NCBI RefSeq assembly: GCF_019334315.1
Contig: NZ_JAHWGL010000003.1
Coordinates: 1-64,000 of the forward strand
Direction of reading: 5' to 3'
Source of the DNA: Hymenobacter profundi
Lineage (GTDB): Bacteria; Bacteroidota; Bacteroidia; Cytophagales; Hymenobacteraceae
Length of the DNA stretch: 64,000 nucleotides
Shown: positions 26,534 to 35,742 of the stretch, piece by piece
Layout of the letters: the number at the start of each line of letters is the position of its first letter
Numbering within the stretch: the stretch's first letter is position 1
Position numbers and translations under genes: made by a program
The notes under the pieces: generated by a model
Database searches by the model: none
Told to the model about the DNA's origin: nothing
The model's input: the letters and a program-made list of their open reading frames with translations, nothing else

Positions 26534-27298
26534 CTATTCGCAGATGATTTGATCTTTGAACTCCACGTTAACGCGGTGGTAGGTATTCCAGCCCAGGGCG
26601 GGCGGAATTTGGCGGTAAAATACCATTAGTTTCGCAAATTTTTCCGATATATTCTTCGGAAAACCAAATTCTATGCGCTGGTCACCTACCTGTTGGGTAA
26701 GGGCAACCTTACCATTTGGGTCAATAAAAACTTCTGCTACTTGAGCCCGCCAAAAAGGATGCTCATCTATGTAGCGCAGTAGCTCCAAATAGTGACGGCC
26801 AACCGAATCCTGAAAGAAACCAGCCTGCAACGGTGCCCCGCCCTGCCGGGCCACGGGCACCACGCGGGCCGTGAAGAGCGGTGAGAGCGGCAGTTGCCGG
26901 CCATCAGAATCGAGGTAGGAGTCCTGGCGGGTATCCGAGTGCGTGAGGCGGGCAATGGGACGGCTCTGGCGCACATCAGCATGCAGGTTGCCCGACAGGT
27001 CGCGGTAAACCTGCGCATCCTTCACGAAGCTGTGCGCCTTTAGGCGCCCTTCCAGCGCCCGCAGGTTCAGGGCCTCGGGGGCGCTACCCTCCAGCCGGTC
27101 CCGGCCGTTTCTGGTCAGCAGTTGCGTCACTTCCCGTTCGCTAATGAAGTAGTTATTGAACTCATTACTAATTTTAACAATGACTTGTCCCACAGGACGA
27201 TGCGCCTGCCGGATCCCAGCAAACACCAGTAGCCCAACCAGCAGCACGAGGCAGCCGGTGGCAAACAGTAGATTATTGGCTTTACGCTTCAGCTCCAT
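26534..27298 (-). CDS. ftsQ: Cell division protein FtsQ/DivIB-like
   Basis: Bitopic protein of 254 aa: a short basic N-terminus, one transmembrane helix (residues about 9-29), then a POTRA-like domain (VIVKISNEFNNYFISEREVTQLL) and a beta domain. It belongs to the FtsQLB complex that activates septal synthesis. The N-terminus overlaps the end of murC by 17 nt, showing tight coupling. The sequence is poorly conserved, so position in the cluster carries much of the weight. Confidence 0.9.
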   Translation of the reverse strand: MELKRKANNLLFATGCLVLLVGLLVFAGIRQAHRPVGQVIVKISNEFNNYFISEREVTQLLTRNGRDRLEGSAPEALNLRALEGRLKAHSFVKDAQVYRDLSGNLHADVRQSRPIARLTHSDTRQDSYLDSDGRQLPLSPLFTARVVPVARQGGAPLQAGFFQDSVGRHYLELLRYIDEHPFWRAQVAEVFIDPNGKVALTQQVGDQRIEFGFPKNISEKFAKLMVFYRQIPPALGWNTYHRVNVEFKDQIICE

Positions 27299-28733
27299 TC
27301 CACTTGTTATCTAAAAGAGTCCGCAAGCGCGGCACCAGTTGGTCGATGTCGCCGGCGCCAACTGTTGCCAGCACGTCGAATGAATCATCGGTTTGGGCGG
27401 CAGCCAGCACCTGCTCTTTCGTCTGCAACGACTTTACGGGGGCCGTTATCAGATCCAGGAGCAGCGCCGATGTGATACCGGGCAAGGGTAGCTCCCGCGC
27501 CGGATAGATATCGAGTAGCACCACCTCGTCGGCCAGACTTAAGCTGTCGGCGAAGCCCGCAAGAAAGTCGCGGGTACGGGTGAACAAATGGGGTTGAAAC
27601 ACCACCCGCAGCCGTTTGCCGGGGTAGAGCGCTCGTAAGGAACGCAGAAAGGCGTCGATTTCGCGTGGGTGGTGGGCATAATCGTCCACATACACTTTTG
27701 GCCCAGTGCCCGAAGTGGCCGTTACGATGAACTCGAACCGCCGCTTTACGCCCCGGTACGCCGCCACACCCGTTTTCAACGAGTCGGAATTGACGCCTTG
27801 CAACTGCGCTACGCAAGCAGCGGCCAACATGTTTTCCACATTGTGGTATCCGGGCACCGATAATTGCAAACCCATTACGCTACCCGCTACGCTATGTAGG
27901 TCGAAATGAAACTGATGGCCCTCCGCCGTAATGGCCGAGGAATATAATTCTGGCCCTTCGCTTTTTGTGAGCCCATAGCGGATGACGCGCACCTCCGGCC
28001 CCACCGCATCGGCCACGCTGGCATCGGCGGTATGGTTGAGCAGCAGCGTGCCACCGGGCTTTATCTGCCCCGCAAACTGCCGAAACGACTCCACCAGCGC
28101 ATCCTTGTCGCCGTAAATGTCGAGGTGGTCGGCATCGGTACTGGTGATGATAGCGACGTCGGGGTGTAAGGTCAGGAAGGACCGGTCGTACTCGTCGGCC
28201 TCTACTACTATTTTAGCTGTTGGCTCTTCCCCAGAAATTTCTACACCATTATTTTTAATTCCTTCAGGCAACAGCAGGTTGGAACCGAGGTTGACGCTGA
28301 TGCCGCCCAGAAACGCTCCTACCGGTAGGCCGGCGTGGTGCAGCAAGTGCGCCAGCATACTGCTGGTAGTGGTTTTGCCGTGGGTGCCAGCTACGGCTAG
28401 AGTAGGACGGCCTTCGGTAAGCACGCCCAGCACCTGGCTGCGCTTGCGGATATCATAACCATTCTCCCGCAGCCATGCCCATTCCTGGTGGTCTTTCGGG
28501 ATGGCCGGTGTGAGAACCACTAGCGTTTGCTCGCGGTTGTCGCGCACTACCGCCGGAATGTTCTCCACCGCATCGGCATAGTGAATGGCAATGCCTTCGG
28601 CGGTGAGTGCCTCGGTGAGGGGAGTAGCGGTTTTGTCGTAGCCGCTCACCTGATGACCGTTGGCCTGAAACCACCGCGCCAGCGCCGACATGCCAATGCC
28701 GCCAATGCCCAGAAAATAGACGTAAGGTTGCAA
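27282..28733 (-). CDS. murC: UDP-N-acetylmuramate--L-alanine ligase
   Basis: Cytoplasmic Mur ligase (483 aa) adding L-Ala to UDP-MurNAc. GIGGIGMSALARW is the N-terminal UDP-binding motif, AGTHGKTTTSSMLAHLL the P-loop, and EADEYDRSFL and DYAHHPREIDAF are further Mur-ligase signatures. The gene follows murG on the same strand, with a 12-nt gap, and overlaps ftsQ. Confidence 0.97.
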   Translation of the reverse strand: MQPYVYFLGIGGIGMSALARWFQANGHQVSGYDKTATPLTEALTAEGIAIHYADAVENIPAVVRDNREQTLVVLTPAIPKDHQEWAWLRENGYDIRKRSQVLGVLTEGRPTLAVAGTHGKTTTSSMLAHLLHHAGLPVGAFLGGISVNLGSNLLLPEGIKNNGVEISGEEPTAKIVVEADEYDRSFLTLHPDVAIITSTDADHLDIYGDKDALVESFRQFAGQIKPGGTLLLNHTADASVADAVGPEVRVIRYGLTKSEGPELYSSAITAEGHQFHFDLHSVAGSVMGLQLSVPGYHNVENMLAAACVAQLQGVNSDSLKTGVAAYRGVKRRFEFIVTATSGTGPKVYVDDYAHHPREIDAFLRSLRALYPGKRLRVVFQPHLFTRTRDFLAGFADSLSLADEVVLLDIYPARELPLPGITSALLLDLITAPVKSLQTKEQVLAAAQTDDSFDVLATVGAGDIDQLVPRLRTLLDNKWNGAEA

Positions 28734-28745
28734 GTAGTTGAATCG

Positions 28746-29846
28746 TTAAGAATTAAAATTCGGCTGCATCAGCTTCTCTAGCTCGTCTACAATCGTGTTG
28801 GTGGCAGCAGGGCGCGCCAGCGTCAAGGCATTAGTAGCGAGTTGCTGACGGCGCTCAGGTTGGTGCAGCAGAGCCAGCGCTTCATCGTAGAGACGGGCGG
28901 CAGCTTGCGTGTCCGTTACCAGTAGGGCGGCGTTGCGCTGCACCAGGGCCATGGCGTTTTTGGTTTGATGGTCTTCGGCCACGTTGGGCGAGGGCACCAG
29001 AATGCTCGGTTTGCCTGTGAGGCATAGTTCCGATACCGATAGTGCTCCGGCCCGGCTCACGACTACATCGGCGGCGGCGTAAGCCAAATCCATACGCTGG
29101 ATGAACTCCAGCGCGTGCAGCCCTTCCCCCACGTAGGGCGCAGCGGCCGGGGCAGCCTGGGGATAGTAGGTTTTGCCGGTTTGCCACAGCAGTTGCACAC
29201 CTCCTTGCTGAAGACGCGGTAGCGCGGCGACCGTGGCCTCGTTGAGGGTGCGAGCACCCAAGCTACCCCCGACTACCAGTAAAACTGGTCGGCTGGCATC
29301 CAGCCCAAAGAAAGCCAACGCTTCGGCGCGGTTGCCGCTGGCAATTTCGGCGCGGACGGGGTTGCCCGTGAGCACCAGCTTATCGGCCGGAAAGAACTTC
29401 TCCATACCCTCGTAGGCCACGCAAATACGGTCGACGCGGCGAGCCAGCAGCTTATTCACGAGGCCCGCGTAGGAATTCTGCTCCTGAATGAGGGACGGAA
29501 TTCCGCGCGAGGTGGCGGCCAGCAGCACCGGTGCCGAGGCGTAGCCCCCTACCCCCACCACCGCATCGGGCTGAAACTCTTCGAGCAGCTTGCCCGCCTT
29601 GCGCACCGACCGAATCACGCGCACCGGAAACAGCAGGTTCTGAGGCGTCAGGCGACGTTGTAAGCCCGTCACGTCGAGGCCCACAATGCGGTAGCCGGCC
29701 TCGGGCACGCGCGTCATCTCCATGCGGCCGTTAGCGCCCACAAAGAGAATTTCCGCGCTGGGGTGGCGGCGGCGCAGTTCGTTGGCAATGGCCACGGCCG
29801 GGAAGATGTGCCCGCCCGTACCGCCGCCGCTGATGATTACTTTCAT
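28746..29846 (-). CDS. murG: Lipid II synthase (GlcNAc transferase) MurG
   Basis: Peripheral GT28 glycosyltransferase (366 aa) that adds GlcNAc to lipid I. The N-terminal GGGTGGHIFPAVAIA loop, VGVGGYASAPVLLAA, LIQEQNSYAGLVNK and the C-terminal donor site VVSRAGALSVSELCLTGKPSILVPSPNVAEDHQ with NA following are all visible. Standard place between ftsW and murC. Confidence 0.97.
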   Translation of the reverse strand: MKVIISGGGTGGHIFPAVAIANELRRRHPSAEILFVGANGRMEMTRVPEAGYRIVGLDVTGLQRRLTPQNLLFPVRVIRSVRKAGKLLEEFQPDAVVGVGGYASAPVLLAATSRGIPSLIQEQNSYAGLVNKLLARRVDRICVAYEGMEKFFPADKLVLTGNPVRAEIASGNRAEALAFFGLDASRPVLLVVGGSLGARTLNEATVAALPRLQQGGVQLLWQTGKTYYPQAAPAAAPYVGEGLHALEFIQRMDLAYAAADVVVSRAGALSVSELCLTGKPSILVPSPNVAEDHQTKNAMALVQRNAALLVTDTQAAARLYDEALALLHQPERRQQLATNALTLARPAATNTIVDELEKLMQPNFNS

Positions 29847-29876
29847 GTTGTGCTTAAGCTATTAGCTTCGTCGAAT

Positions 29877-29964
29877 GTCATTCCGAGCTGATCGAGGAAT
29901 CTCGCGTGCTGATGGCAGGTAGTAATTACTATCAAGCGAGATTCCTCGACCAGTTCGGAATGAC
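29877..29964. repeat. Dispersed palindrome, GTCATTCCGAGC family
   Basis: Arms 29877-29905 and 29936-29964 are inverted copies with two mismatches around a 30-nt centre. The arm starts GTCATTCCGAGCTGATCGAG. It is inserted between murG and ftsW in the dcw cluster and is related to the copy at 4636-4717. Confidence 0.8.
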
Positions 29965-30010
29965 GTTCCGTTTCGTTGACTTTCTGGAGATGGGCGGCTG
30001 CAAGCCGCCC

Positions 30011-31189
30011 CTACCCCATTGCTACCCGCGGAATCCGGGCGGTATCGGCAGGCTCGCCCACTATGGGGCGTACCTCCCGCTCGCCCCTACTCACGGCCAG
30101 GATAATACCGATGCTGATACCAGTGAAAATGAGCGAGGTACCGCCCATACTCAACAACGGCAGGGGTAGGCCCGTAATCGGACCCAGGCCTACGGCCACG
30201 CCCATATTTACCATCGCCTGCAAGACCAGACTAAAGCTGAGGCCCGCCGAAAGCAACCCTCCAAAGGCGCCGGCGCTGTTCATCACGGTTTTCAGCCCTC
30301 GATAGAGAAAAGCGAGGTAGAGAAACAGCACGAAGGCACCTCCTACCATGCCATATTCCTCAATAATTACAGCGTAAATGAAGTCGGAATACGGGTGCGG
30401 TAGGATGTTGCGCTCGGTGCTCTTACCGGGGCCTTTGCCCGTAACGCCACCCGTAGCAATAGCTATGTAGCTGTGCTCCAGCTGAAACGGCACCGGCTTC
30501 GATTTATCCGTGAAACTTGATACGCGACTCATTACCGTTTTATAGCGCTGCCCTGAGGCCAGCCCTACCCCACCTACTACCAAGCCAATGGCTACCATCA
30601 CGGCCATCTGCTTCAGTGGCACCCGACCAATGAACATCAGCAGCAAACAGGTAATAAATAGCAGCAGTGCCGTAGAAGCGTTACTCATAATGATGATGCC
30701 GCAAATCAATCCTACCCACAGCATAACGGGGAGCAGGGTGGTTTTGAAGTCTTGCACGTGTTGCTGACGGCGGCTGAGCATACTGGCCAAGTGGGCAATG
30801 AGGGCCAGCTTGGCTAAGTCGGAGGGCTGAAAGGTTTGGTTGATAACCGGGATGGTCAGCCAGCGCGAAGCGTCGTTGAGGGTAGTGCCCCCAAAAAAGA
30901 ACGTGAAGAGCAGCAACGGCACCGAAATCAATAGTGCATACAGCGACAACCGCGAGTAATAGCGGTAGTCGATGCGGTGGGCCAGCCACATGAAGAACAG
31001 CCCCACCAGAATCAGTCCGGTATGCTTAAACAGAAAATATTCGGTGTTGCCGCCCATCTTCTTGTAGGCCAGCGTACCCGTAGCCGAGTACACCACCGCA
31101 ATACTGATCAGCGAAAACAAAATCACGATACCCCACAGGACCGGGTCGCCCTTGAGGTTGCGTTGCAGCCAGTTTTTAATGGGTTCCAT
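30011..31189 (-). CDS. ftsW: SEDS glycosyltransferase FtsW
   Basis: Polytopic SEDS-family peptidoglycan polymerase (392 aa), about ten membrane helices, working with the PBP encoded upstream. Recognised motifs: FQPSDLAKLALIAHLA, SHSYIAIATGG, GKSTERNILPHPYSDFIYAVIIEEYGM and PLPLLSMGGTSLIFTGISIGIILAVSR. The catalytic-loop Asp equivalent lies in HPYSDFIYA. Confidence 0.95.
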   Translation of the reverse strand: MEPIKNWLQRNLKGDPVLWGIVILFSLISIAVVYSATGTLAYKKMGGNTEYFLFKHTGLILVGLFFMWLAHRIDYRYYSRLSLYALLISVPLLLFTFFFGGTTLNDASRWLTIPVINQTFQPSDLAKLALIAHLASMLSRRQQHVQDFKTTLLPVMLWVGLICGIIIMSNASTALLLFITCLLLMFIGRVPLKQMAVMVAIGLVVGGVGLASGQRYKTVMSRVSSFTDKSKPVPFQLEHSYIAIATGGVTGKGPGKSTERNILPHPYSDFIYAVIIEEYGMVGGAFVLFLYLAFLYRGLKTVMNSAGAFGGLLSAGLSFSLVLQAMVNMGVAVGLGPITGLPLPLLSMGGTSLIFTGISIGIILAVSRGEREVRPIVGEPADTARIPRVAMG

Positions 31190-31313
31190 GGAGTGAAATT
31201 GTGAGATAGTGGGTTTGTCGTTCTGCTGGCGTGGCTTGTTTGAGATGGTACTTATGTAATGGATAGAGAGCTACATGTTTCACAAACTGGACATCATGCT
31301 CACCCGCTCACAA

Positions 31314-32669
31314 TTACACCATTTCCTGCACTGCCGCCGCAAATTGCCTACCCCGGTCCTCATAGTTCTTAAAGAGGTCGAAGGAGGCGCAGGCGGGTGA
31401 AAGCAACACTACGTCGCCGGGGCGGGCCAGGGTGGCGGCACGCTCCACGGCATCGGTCATGCTTTGGGTCTCGACGAGGTAGGGCACCACGCCGGTGAAG
31501 GCAGTGCGTAGCTTTTCGTTGTCTGCCCCCAGGCAAATGAGCGCCTTCACGCGTTCCTGCGCCAGGGGCAGCAACGAGGTGTAATCGTTGCCCTTATCGG
31601 TGCCCCCAGCAATCCAGATGATGGGTTTGGTAATACCATCCAGGGCGTACCAGGCGGCTTCCACGTTGGTGGCTTTGGAGTCGTTGATGAAGGTAGCGCC
31701 GTTGATTTCGCCCACGGGTTGCAGGCGATGGTCGGCGTTGCGGAAAGTAGCCAGAGCACTTTCTATCTGCTCTTTCCCTACCCCCGCCACGCGGGCGCAG
31801 AGCACAGCTGCCAGGATGTTCTGGCGGTTGTGCTTCCCAATCAGCGGCGAGTTGGCAGTGCTGATTTCCTCAGTTTCGCTATAAAAACCGGGCAATAAAT
31901 CTAGGCGTACCAGGCTTTCTTCTTCGTAGTAGCCCGCCAAGTGAAAATCGGGGCGGTGGTGCAGGCTGAACGGTAGCTGTCGCACCGGCCGAAAGGCCCC
32001 CTTAAAGTTGCGCTGGATGTTCTCGTCGTCGGCGTTGTAGATGAAATAGCCGTTGCTGTCCTGCCGGCGCATGATGCGCAGCTTGGACTCGGCGTATTTT
32101 TCCATCGAGTAGTCGTAGCGGTCGAGGTGGTCGGGCGTGATGTTGAGCAGCACCGACACCCAGGGCTGAAAATCGTGTGTGTCGTCGAGCTGGAAGCTGC
32201 TTAGCTCTACCACGTAGTAGTCGTGCTGGTCGTCGATTACCTGCTCGGCCAGGGAGTAGCCCACGTTACCGGCCAGGCCTACCTTCAGGCCAGCCTCTTT
32301 CAGCAGGTGGTAGGTGAGCAGGGTGGTAGTGGTTTTGCCGTTGGTGCCCGTGATGCAGATGCACTTCGCTTTGGTGTAGCGCCCAGCTAGTTCAATCTCG
32401 GAGATAATAGGCGTATTCTGTGCCCGCAATGCCTGCACGATGGGGGCCTTCTCCGGAATGCCAGGGCTTTTCACCACCTCATCGGCTTGTAAAATGCGCG
32501 CTTCGGTGTGCTGATTCTCCTCAAATTCGATACCAGCCGCCGTCAGCTTTTCCTTGTAACGTGGTTGAATCGGGCTTTTGTCGGACACAAATACGGTGTG
32601 GCCTTTGGCGTGCGCTAACAGCGCCGCCCCTACCCCACTTTCCGCAGCTCCTAAAATGACGATGTTCAT
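31314..32669 (-). CDS. murD: UDP-N-acetylmuramoylalanine--D-glutamate ligase
   Basis: Mur ligase of 451 aa adding D-Glu. ILGAAESGVGAALLA is the N-terminal nucleotide-binding motif; ITGTNGKTTTTLLTYHLL the P-loop; NITPDHLDRYDY the metal/carbamate region; FINDSKATNVEAAWYAL and VLLSPACASFDLFKNYEDRG are MurD hallmarks. The gap to ftsW (31190-31313) holds imperfectly inverted GTGAGATAGTGGGTTTGT-like sequence reminiscent of the 18805 repeat. Confidence 0.97.
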   Translation of the reverse strand: MNIVILGAAESGVGAALLAHAKGHTVFVSDKSPIQPRYKEKLTAAGIEFEENQHTEARILQADEVVKSPGIPEKAPIVQALRAQNTPIISEIELAGRYTKAKCICITGTNGKTTTTLLTYHLLKEAGLKVGLAGNVGYSLAEQVIDDQHDYYVVELSSFQLDDTHDFQPWVSVLLNITPDHLDRYDYSMEKYAESKLRIMRRQDSNGYFIYNADDENIQRNFKGAFRPVRQLPFSLHHRPDFHLAGYYEEESLVRLDLLPGFYSETEEISTANSPLIGKHNRQNILAAVLCARVAGVGKEQIESALATFRNADHRLQPVGEINGATFINDSKATNVEAAWYALDGITKPIIWIAGGTDKGNDYTSLLPLAQERVKALICLGADNEKLRTAFTGVVPYLVETQSMTDAVERAATLARPGDVVLLSPACASFDLFKNYEDRGRQFAAAVQEMV

Positions 32670-32723
32670 GCGTTATTCTGTTGAGGTTTCTCGCGAAGAT
32701 TGCGCCCTGCGAGAAGCCTGTCA

Positions 32724-33944
32724 TTAGCGTAGTTTCAGCGTTACCAGCGTCAAGACGGCCAGCATAATGCCCACAATCCAGAACCGCGACACGATTTTGG
32801 ATTCGTGGTAGCCCAGTTTCTGGTAGTGGTGGTGCAGCGGCGACATGCGCAGCAGGCGCCTACCCTCACCGTACTTTTTGCGGGTGTATTTAAAGTAGCT
32901 CACCTGCACAATCACCGACAGGTTCTCAATCAAAAACACCCCACACAGTACCGGAATCAGCAACTCCTTACGGATGATGAGGGCCAGCACTGCAATGATA
33001 CCACCAATGGCCAGCGAGCCGGTATCGCCCATGAACACCTGCGCGGGGTAGGAGTTATACCACAAGAAGCCCACGCACGCCCCCACAAATGCCGTACAGA
33101 AAATAACCAGCTCTCCGGAATTCGGTATATACATAATATCGAGGTAGTCAGCCAGTACTGAGTTGCCACTCACAAAAGCGAAGATGGCAATGGTAGTCCC
33201 GATGATGGCCGAAGTACCCGCCGCCAGCCCATCGAGGCCATCGGTGATGTTGGCGCCGTTGCTCACGGCCGTGATGATGACGATGACGATGGGAATGTAG
33301 AGAAAGGCATAGAGGCCATTGAAATACGGCCCAGCGTAGCTAAACAGGTTACCGTAGTTCAGCTCGTTGTTTTTGGCGAAGGGGATGGTGGTAATCATCA
33401 GCTTCACATCCTGGTATACCTGGCTGGCATCTACGGCCGAGAGCTGACCATCGGGCAGCAGGTACTGGCGCACAGTTACGTCGTTGGAAAAGAACAACAC
33501 CCAGCCCACCGTGATGCCCAGCCCTACCTGGCCCAACACCTTGAAGCGGCCTGCCAGGCCTTCCTTATCCTTCTTTACTACCTTAATATAGTCGTCGAGG
33601 AAGCCAATCAGCCCTAGCCACACCGTGCTCAACAGCATCAGAATGATGTAAATATTATCGAGGCGGGCGAATAGCAGCACCGGCACCAAGATGGCTAGCA
33701 GGATAATCAGGCCACCCATGGTAGGCGTCCCTTTCTTCTCCATTTGCCCCTGCAACCCCAGGTCGCGAATGCCTTCACCAATCTGGCGGCGCTGCAACAC
33801 GCGAATGAGACGCCCCCCAAATACCTGGGCAATCAGCAGGGAAGTGATAACGGCCATGGCCGCCCGAAATGTGGTGTATTGGAATACCCCCGCGCCCGGT
33901 AGGTGATAGGTTTTGTATAAATACGTGAAGAGGTGGTAGAGCAT
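32724..33944 (-). CDS. mraY: Phospho-MurNAc-pentapeptide translocase
   Basis: Polytopic enzyme of 406 aa making lipid I on undecaprenyl phosphate. [11 protein letters not shown], the aspartate motif [28 protein letters not shown] and [24 protein letters not shown] (histidine motif) are all intact. It is slightly longer than enterobacterial MraY (about 360 aa) owing to an insertion around residues 155-210, common in Bacteroidota. Confidence 0.97.
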   Translation of the reverse strand: MLYHLFTYLYKTYHLPGAGVFQYTTFRAAMAVITSLLIAQVFGGRLIRVLQRRQIGEGIRDLGLQGQMEKKGTPTMGGLIILLAILVPVLLFARLDNIYIILMLLSTVWLGLIGFLDDYIKVVKKDKEGLAGRFKVLGQVGLGITVGWVLFFSNDVTVRQYLLPDGQLSAVDASQVYQDVKLMITTIPFAKNNELNYGNLFSYAGPYFNGLYAFLYIPIVIVIITAVSNGANITDGLDGLAAGTSAIIGTTIAIFAFVSGNSVLADYLDIMYIPNSGELVIFCTAFVGACVGFLWYNSYPAQVFMGDTGSLAIGGIIAVLALIIRKELLIPVLCGVFLIENLSVIVQVSYFKYTRKKYGEGRRLLRMSPLHHHYQKLGYHESKIVSRFWIVGIMLAVLTLVTLKLR

Positions 33945-34018
33945 GAGCGCAGGAAATCAGCAAAAAAGGACAGTTGAAGGTCTTTCAAACTGCAAATGTT
34001 CAGCTTTTTGACGAGGCG

Positions 34019-34246
34019 TCAGGTATTGCGTTTGTTCGGAATTTGATTAGTGCTGGTCACGGTCCACGGGCCAGCTAGGGCATCGTGGTAGGTGGTGTGC
34101 ACGGCGCGCAGCTGCTGCACTAAGGCATCGGCCCGAATCAGCGTAGTCGACAGCGCTGGACTAACGAAGCGAGGCGACGTGTCATTTTTCTCGGTTTGCT
34201 TCATCCACAGCGTGGGGGTAGCAGGACGGCTTGGGTTCTTCTTCAT
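34019..34246 (-). CDS. Small conserved-position hypothetical protein between murE and mraY
   Basis: Possible 75-aa protein whose ATG overlaps the murE stop codon (ATGA at 34243-34246), a pattern of translational coupling. The sequence is hydrophilic (MKKNPSRPATPTLWMKQTEKND...) with a short helical middle (LIRADALVQQLRAVHTTYHDALAG); no signal or membrane segment. It takes the position where murF stands in many dcw clusters but shows no Mur-ligase motif. I do not recognise it. Evidence is the coupling and fit, not homology. Confidence 0.5.
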   Translation of the reverse strand: MKKNPSRPATPTLWMKQTEKNDTSPRFVSPALSTTLIRADALVQQLRAVHTTYHDALAGPWTVTSTNQIPNKRNT

Positions 34247-35715
34247 TTTGCCAACAGCTCAAACATCTCACGCAGCACTTGCTTGTCGTCGAAAGGCGTA
34301 CGCACTCCCTTAATTTCCTGGTAGGTTTCGTGGCCTTTGCCCGCTACCAACACAATATCACCGGGTTGGGCCAGCGCCACGGCCGTTTTAATGGCCTCGC
34401 GCCGGTCGGCAATGGTCAGCACCTTTCCCATATCGGCTGGCGCTACGCCGGCCTGCATCTGGTGTAAAATGTCGTTGGGGTCTTCGAAACGCGGATTATC
34501 GGCGGTTAAGATTACACGCTCGGAGCCCTGACAGGCCAATTTAGCCATAATCGGGCGCTTGGCCGCGTCGCGGTTGCCACCGCAGCCTACCACCGTAATC
34601 ACTTGCTGCCGCGGCTGGCGGATGTCGGCAATGGTATCAAGCACGTTTTCCAGCGCGTCGGGCGTGTGGGCATAGTCCACGATGCCGGTCACGCGCGTCT
34701 GCGCCGACACTACTGGCTCAAACCGCCCCGGCGCCGACAGCAAGCCGGAGAGAATGGTCAGCACCGCGTCGGCGTCTTCGCCCAACAGCACGGCCGCGCC
34801 ATACACGGCCAGCAGATTGTAGGCGTTGAACACGCCGATAAGGCGAAACTGCACCTCACGGCCGTCTACCTCCAGGTGCAAGCCGTGCACAGCATTTTCG
34901 AGCAGCTTGCCCCGAAACGTGCCTACCCCCCGCAGCCCATACGACTCACGCCGGGCCACGGTGTTTTGCAGCATCACCGGGCCGCGCTTGTCGTCAGCGT
35001 TGGTGAGGGCGAAAGCGGTTTTAGGGAGTTTATCGAAGAAGCCTTTCTTGGCCTTGAGGTAGGCGTCGAAGGTGCCGTGGTAGTCGAGGTGGTCGTGGGT
35101 GAGATTGGTGAAGATGCCGCCCGCGAAGTGCAGGCCCGTAATGCGGTGCTGCACCACAGCGTGCGAACTGACTTCCATAAACACGTAGGCGCAACCCGCC
35201 CGCGCCATGCGCGCCAGCAGCTCGTTCAGCCGGATGGCGTCGGGCGTGGTGTGCGTGGCCGGAATCACCTCCTCATCAATCTGGTTCTGCACCGTGCTCA
35301 GCAGGCCCACGTGGTAGCCTAGCTCCCGGAACAGCTTGTGCAGCAGGGTAGCGCAGGTCGTTTTGCCGTTGGTACCGGTTACGCCCACTAAGCGCAGTTT
35401 TTGCGACGGATGGTCGTAGAAGGTGGCTGCCATCAGAGCCATGGCGGCGGCACTGTCGGGCACCAGCACGTAGCTCACGGCATCGGCTTGCTCGTCGGGT
35501 AGGGTTTCGCACACCACCACGGCAGCGCCTTGCTCCACGGCTTTCGGAATGAACTGGTGGCCATCGGCCGCCACCCCGCGCAGGGCAAAGAACACAGTGC
35601 CCGGTCCCGCTTGGCGCGAGTCAAGGGTAAGGCCTTGCACCTCTACCTCGGTAGGGCCCTGTTGGTCGAGTACCGGAATGCCGGTAAGCAGCGCAGAAAG
35701 AGAATGTGTTGTCAA
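34243..35715 (-). CDS. murE: UDP-MurNAc-L-Ala-D-Glu:meso-diaminopimelate ligase
   Basis: Mur ligase of 490 aa adding the third stem-peptide residue. LTLDSRQAGPGTVFFALRG begins the UDP-binding domain, VGVTGTNGKTTCATLLHKLF is the P-loop, and FTNLTHDHLDYHGT the metal site. TADNPRFEDP carries the DNPR box that marks meso-diaminopimelate specificity, so the cell wall is probably of the mDAP type. Located 27 nt after ftsI. Confidence 0.97.
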   Translation of the reverse strand: MTTHSLSALLTGIPVLDQQGPTEVEVQGLTLDSRQAGPGTVFFALRGVAADGHQFIPKAVEQGAAVVVCETLPDEQADAVSYVLVPDSAAAMALMAATFYDHPSQKLRLVGVTGTNGKTTCATLLHKLFRELGYHVGLLSTVQNQIDEEVIPATHTTPDAIRLNELLARMARAGCAYVFMEVSSHAVVQHRITGLHFAGGIFTNLTHDHLDYHGTFDAYLKAKKGFFDKLPKTAFALTNADDKRGPVMLQNTVARRESYGLRGVGTFRGKLLENAVHGLHLEVDGREVQFRLIGVFNAYNLLAVYGAAVLLGEDADAVLTILSGLLSAPGRFEPVVSAQTRVTGIVDYAHTPDALENVLDTIADIRQPRQQVITVVGCGGNRDAAKRPIMAKLACQGSERVILTADNPRFEDPNDILHQMQAGVAPADMGKVLTIADRREAIKTAVALAQPGDIVLVAGKGHETYQEIKGVRTPFDDKQVLREMFELLAK

Positions 35716-35742
35716 GAGAAGAAACGACGCGGCAGGCGCCGG

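Noticed and set aside
34603..35322. 239-aa open frame on the plus strand
   Set aside because: Antisense to murE, which has all Mur-ligase motifs; no family features in the frame.
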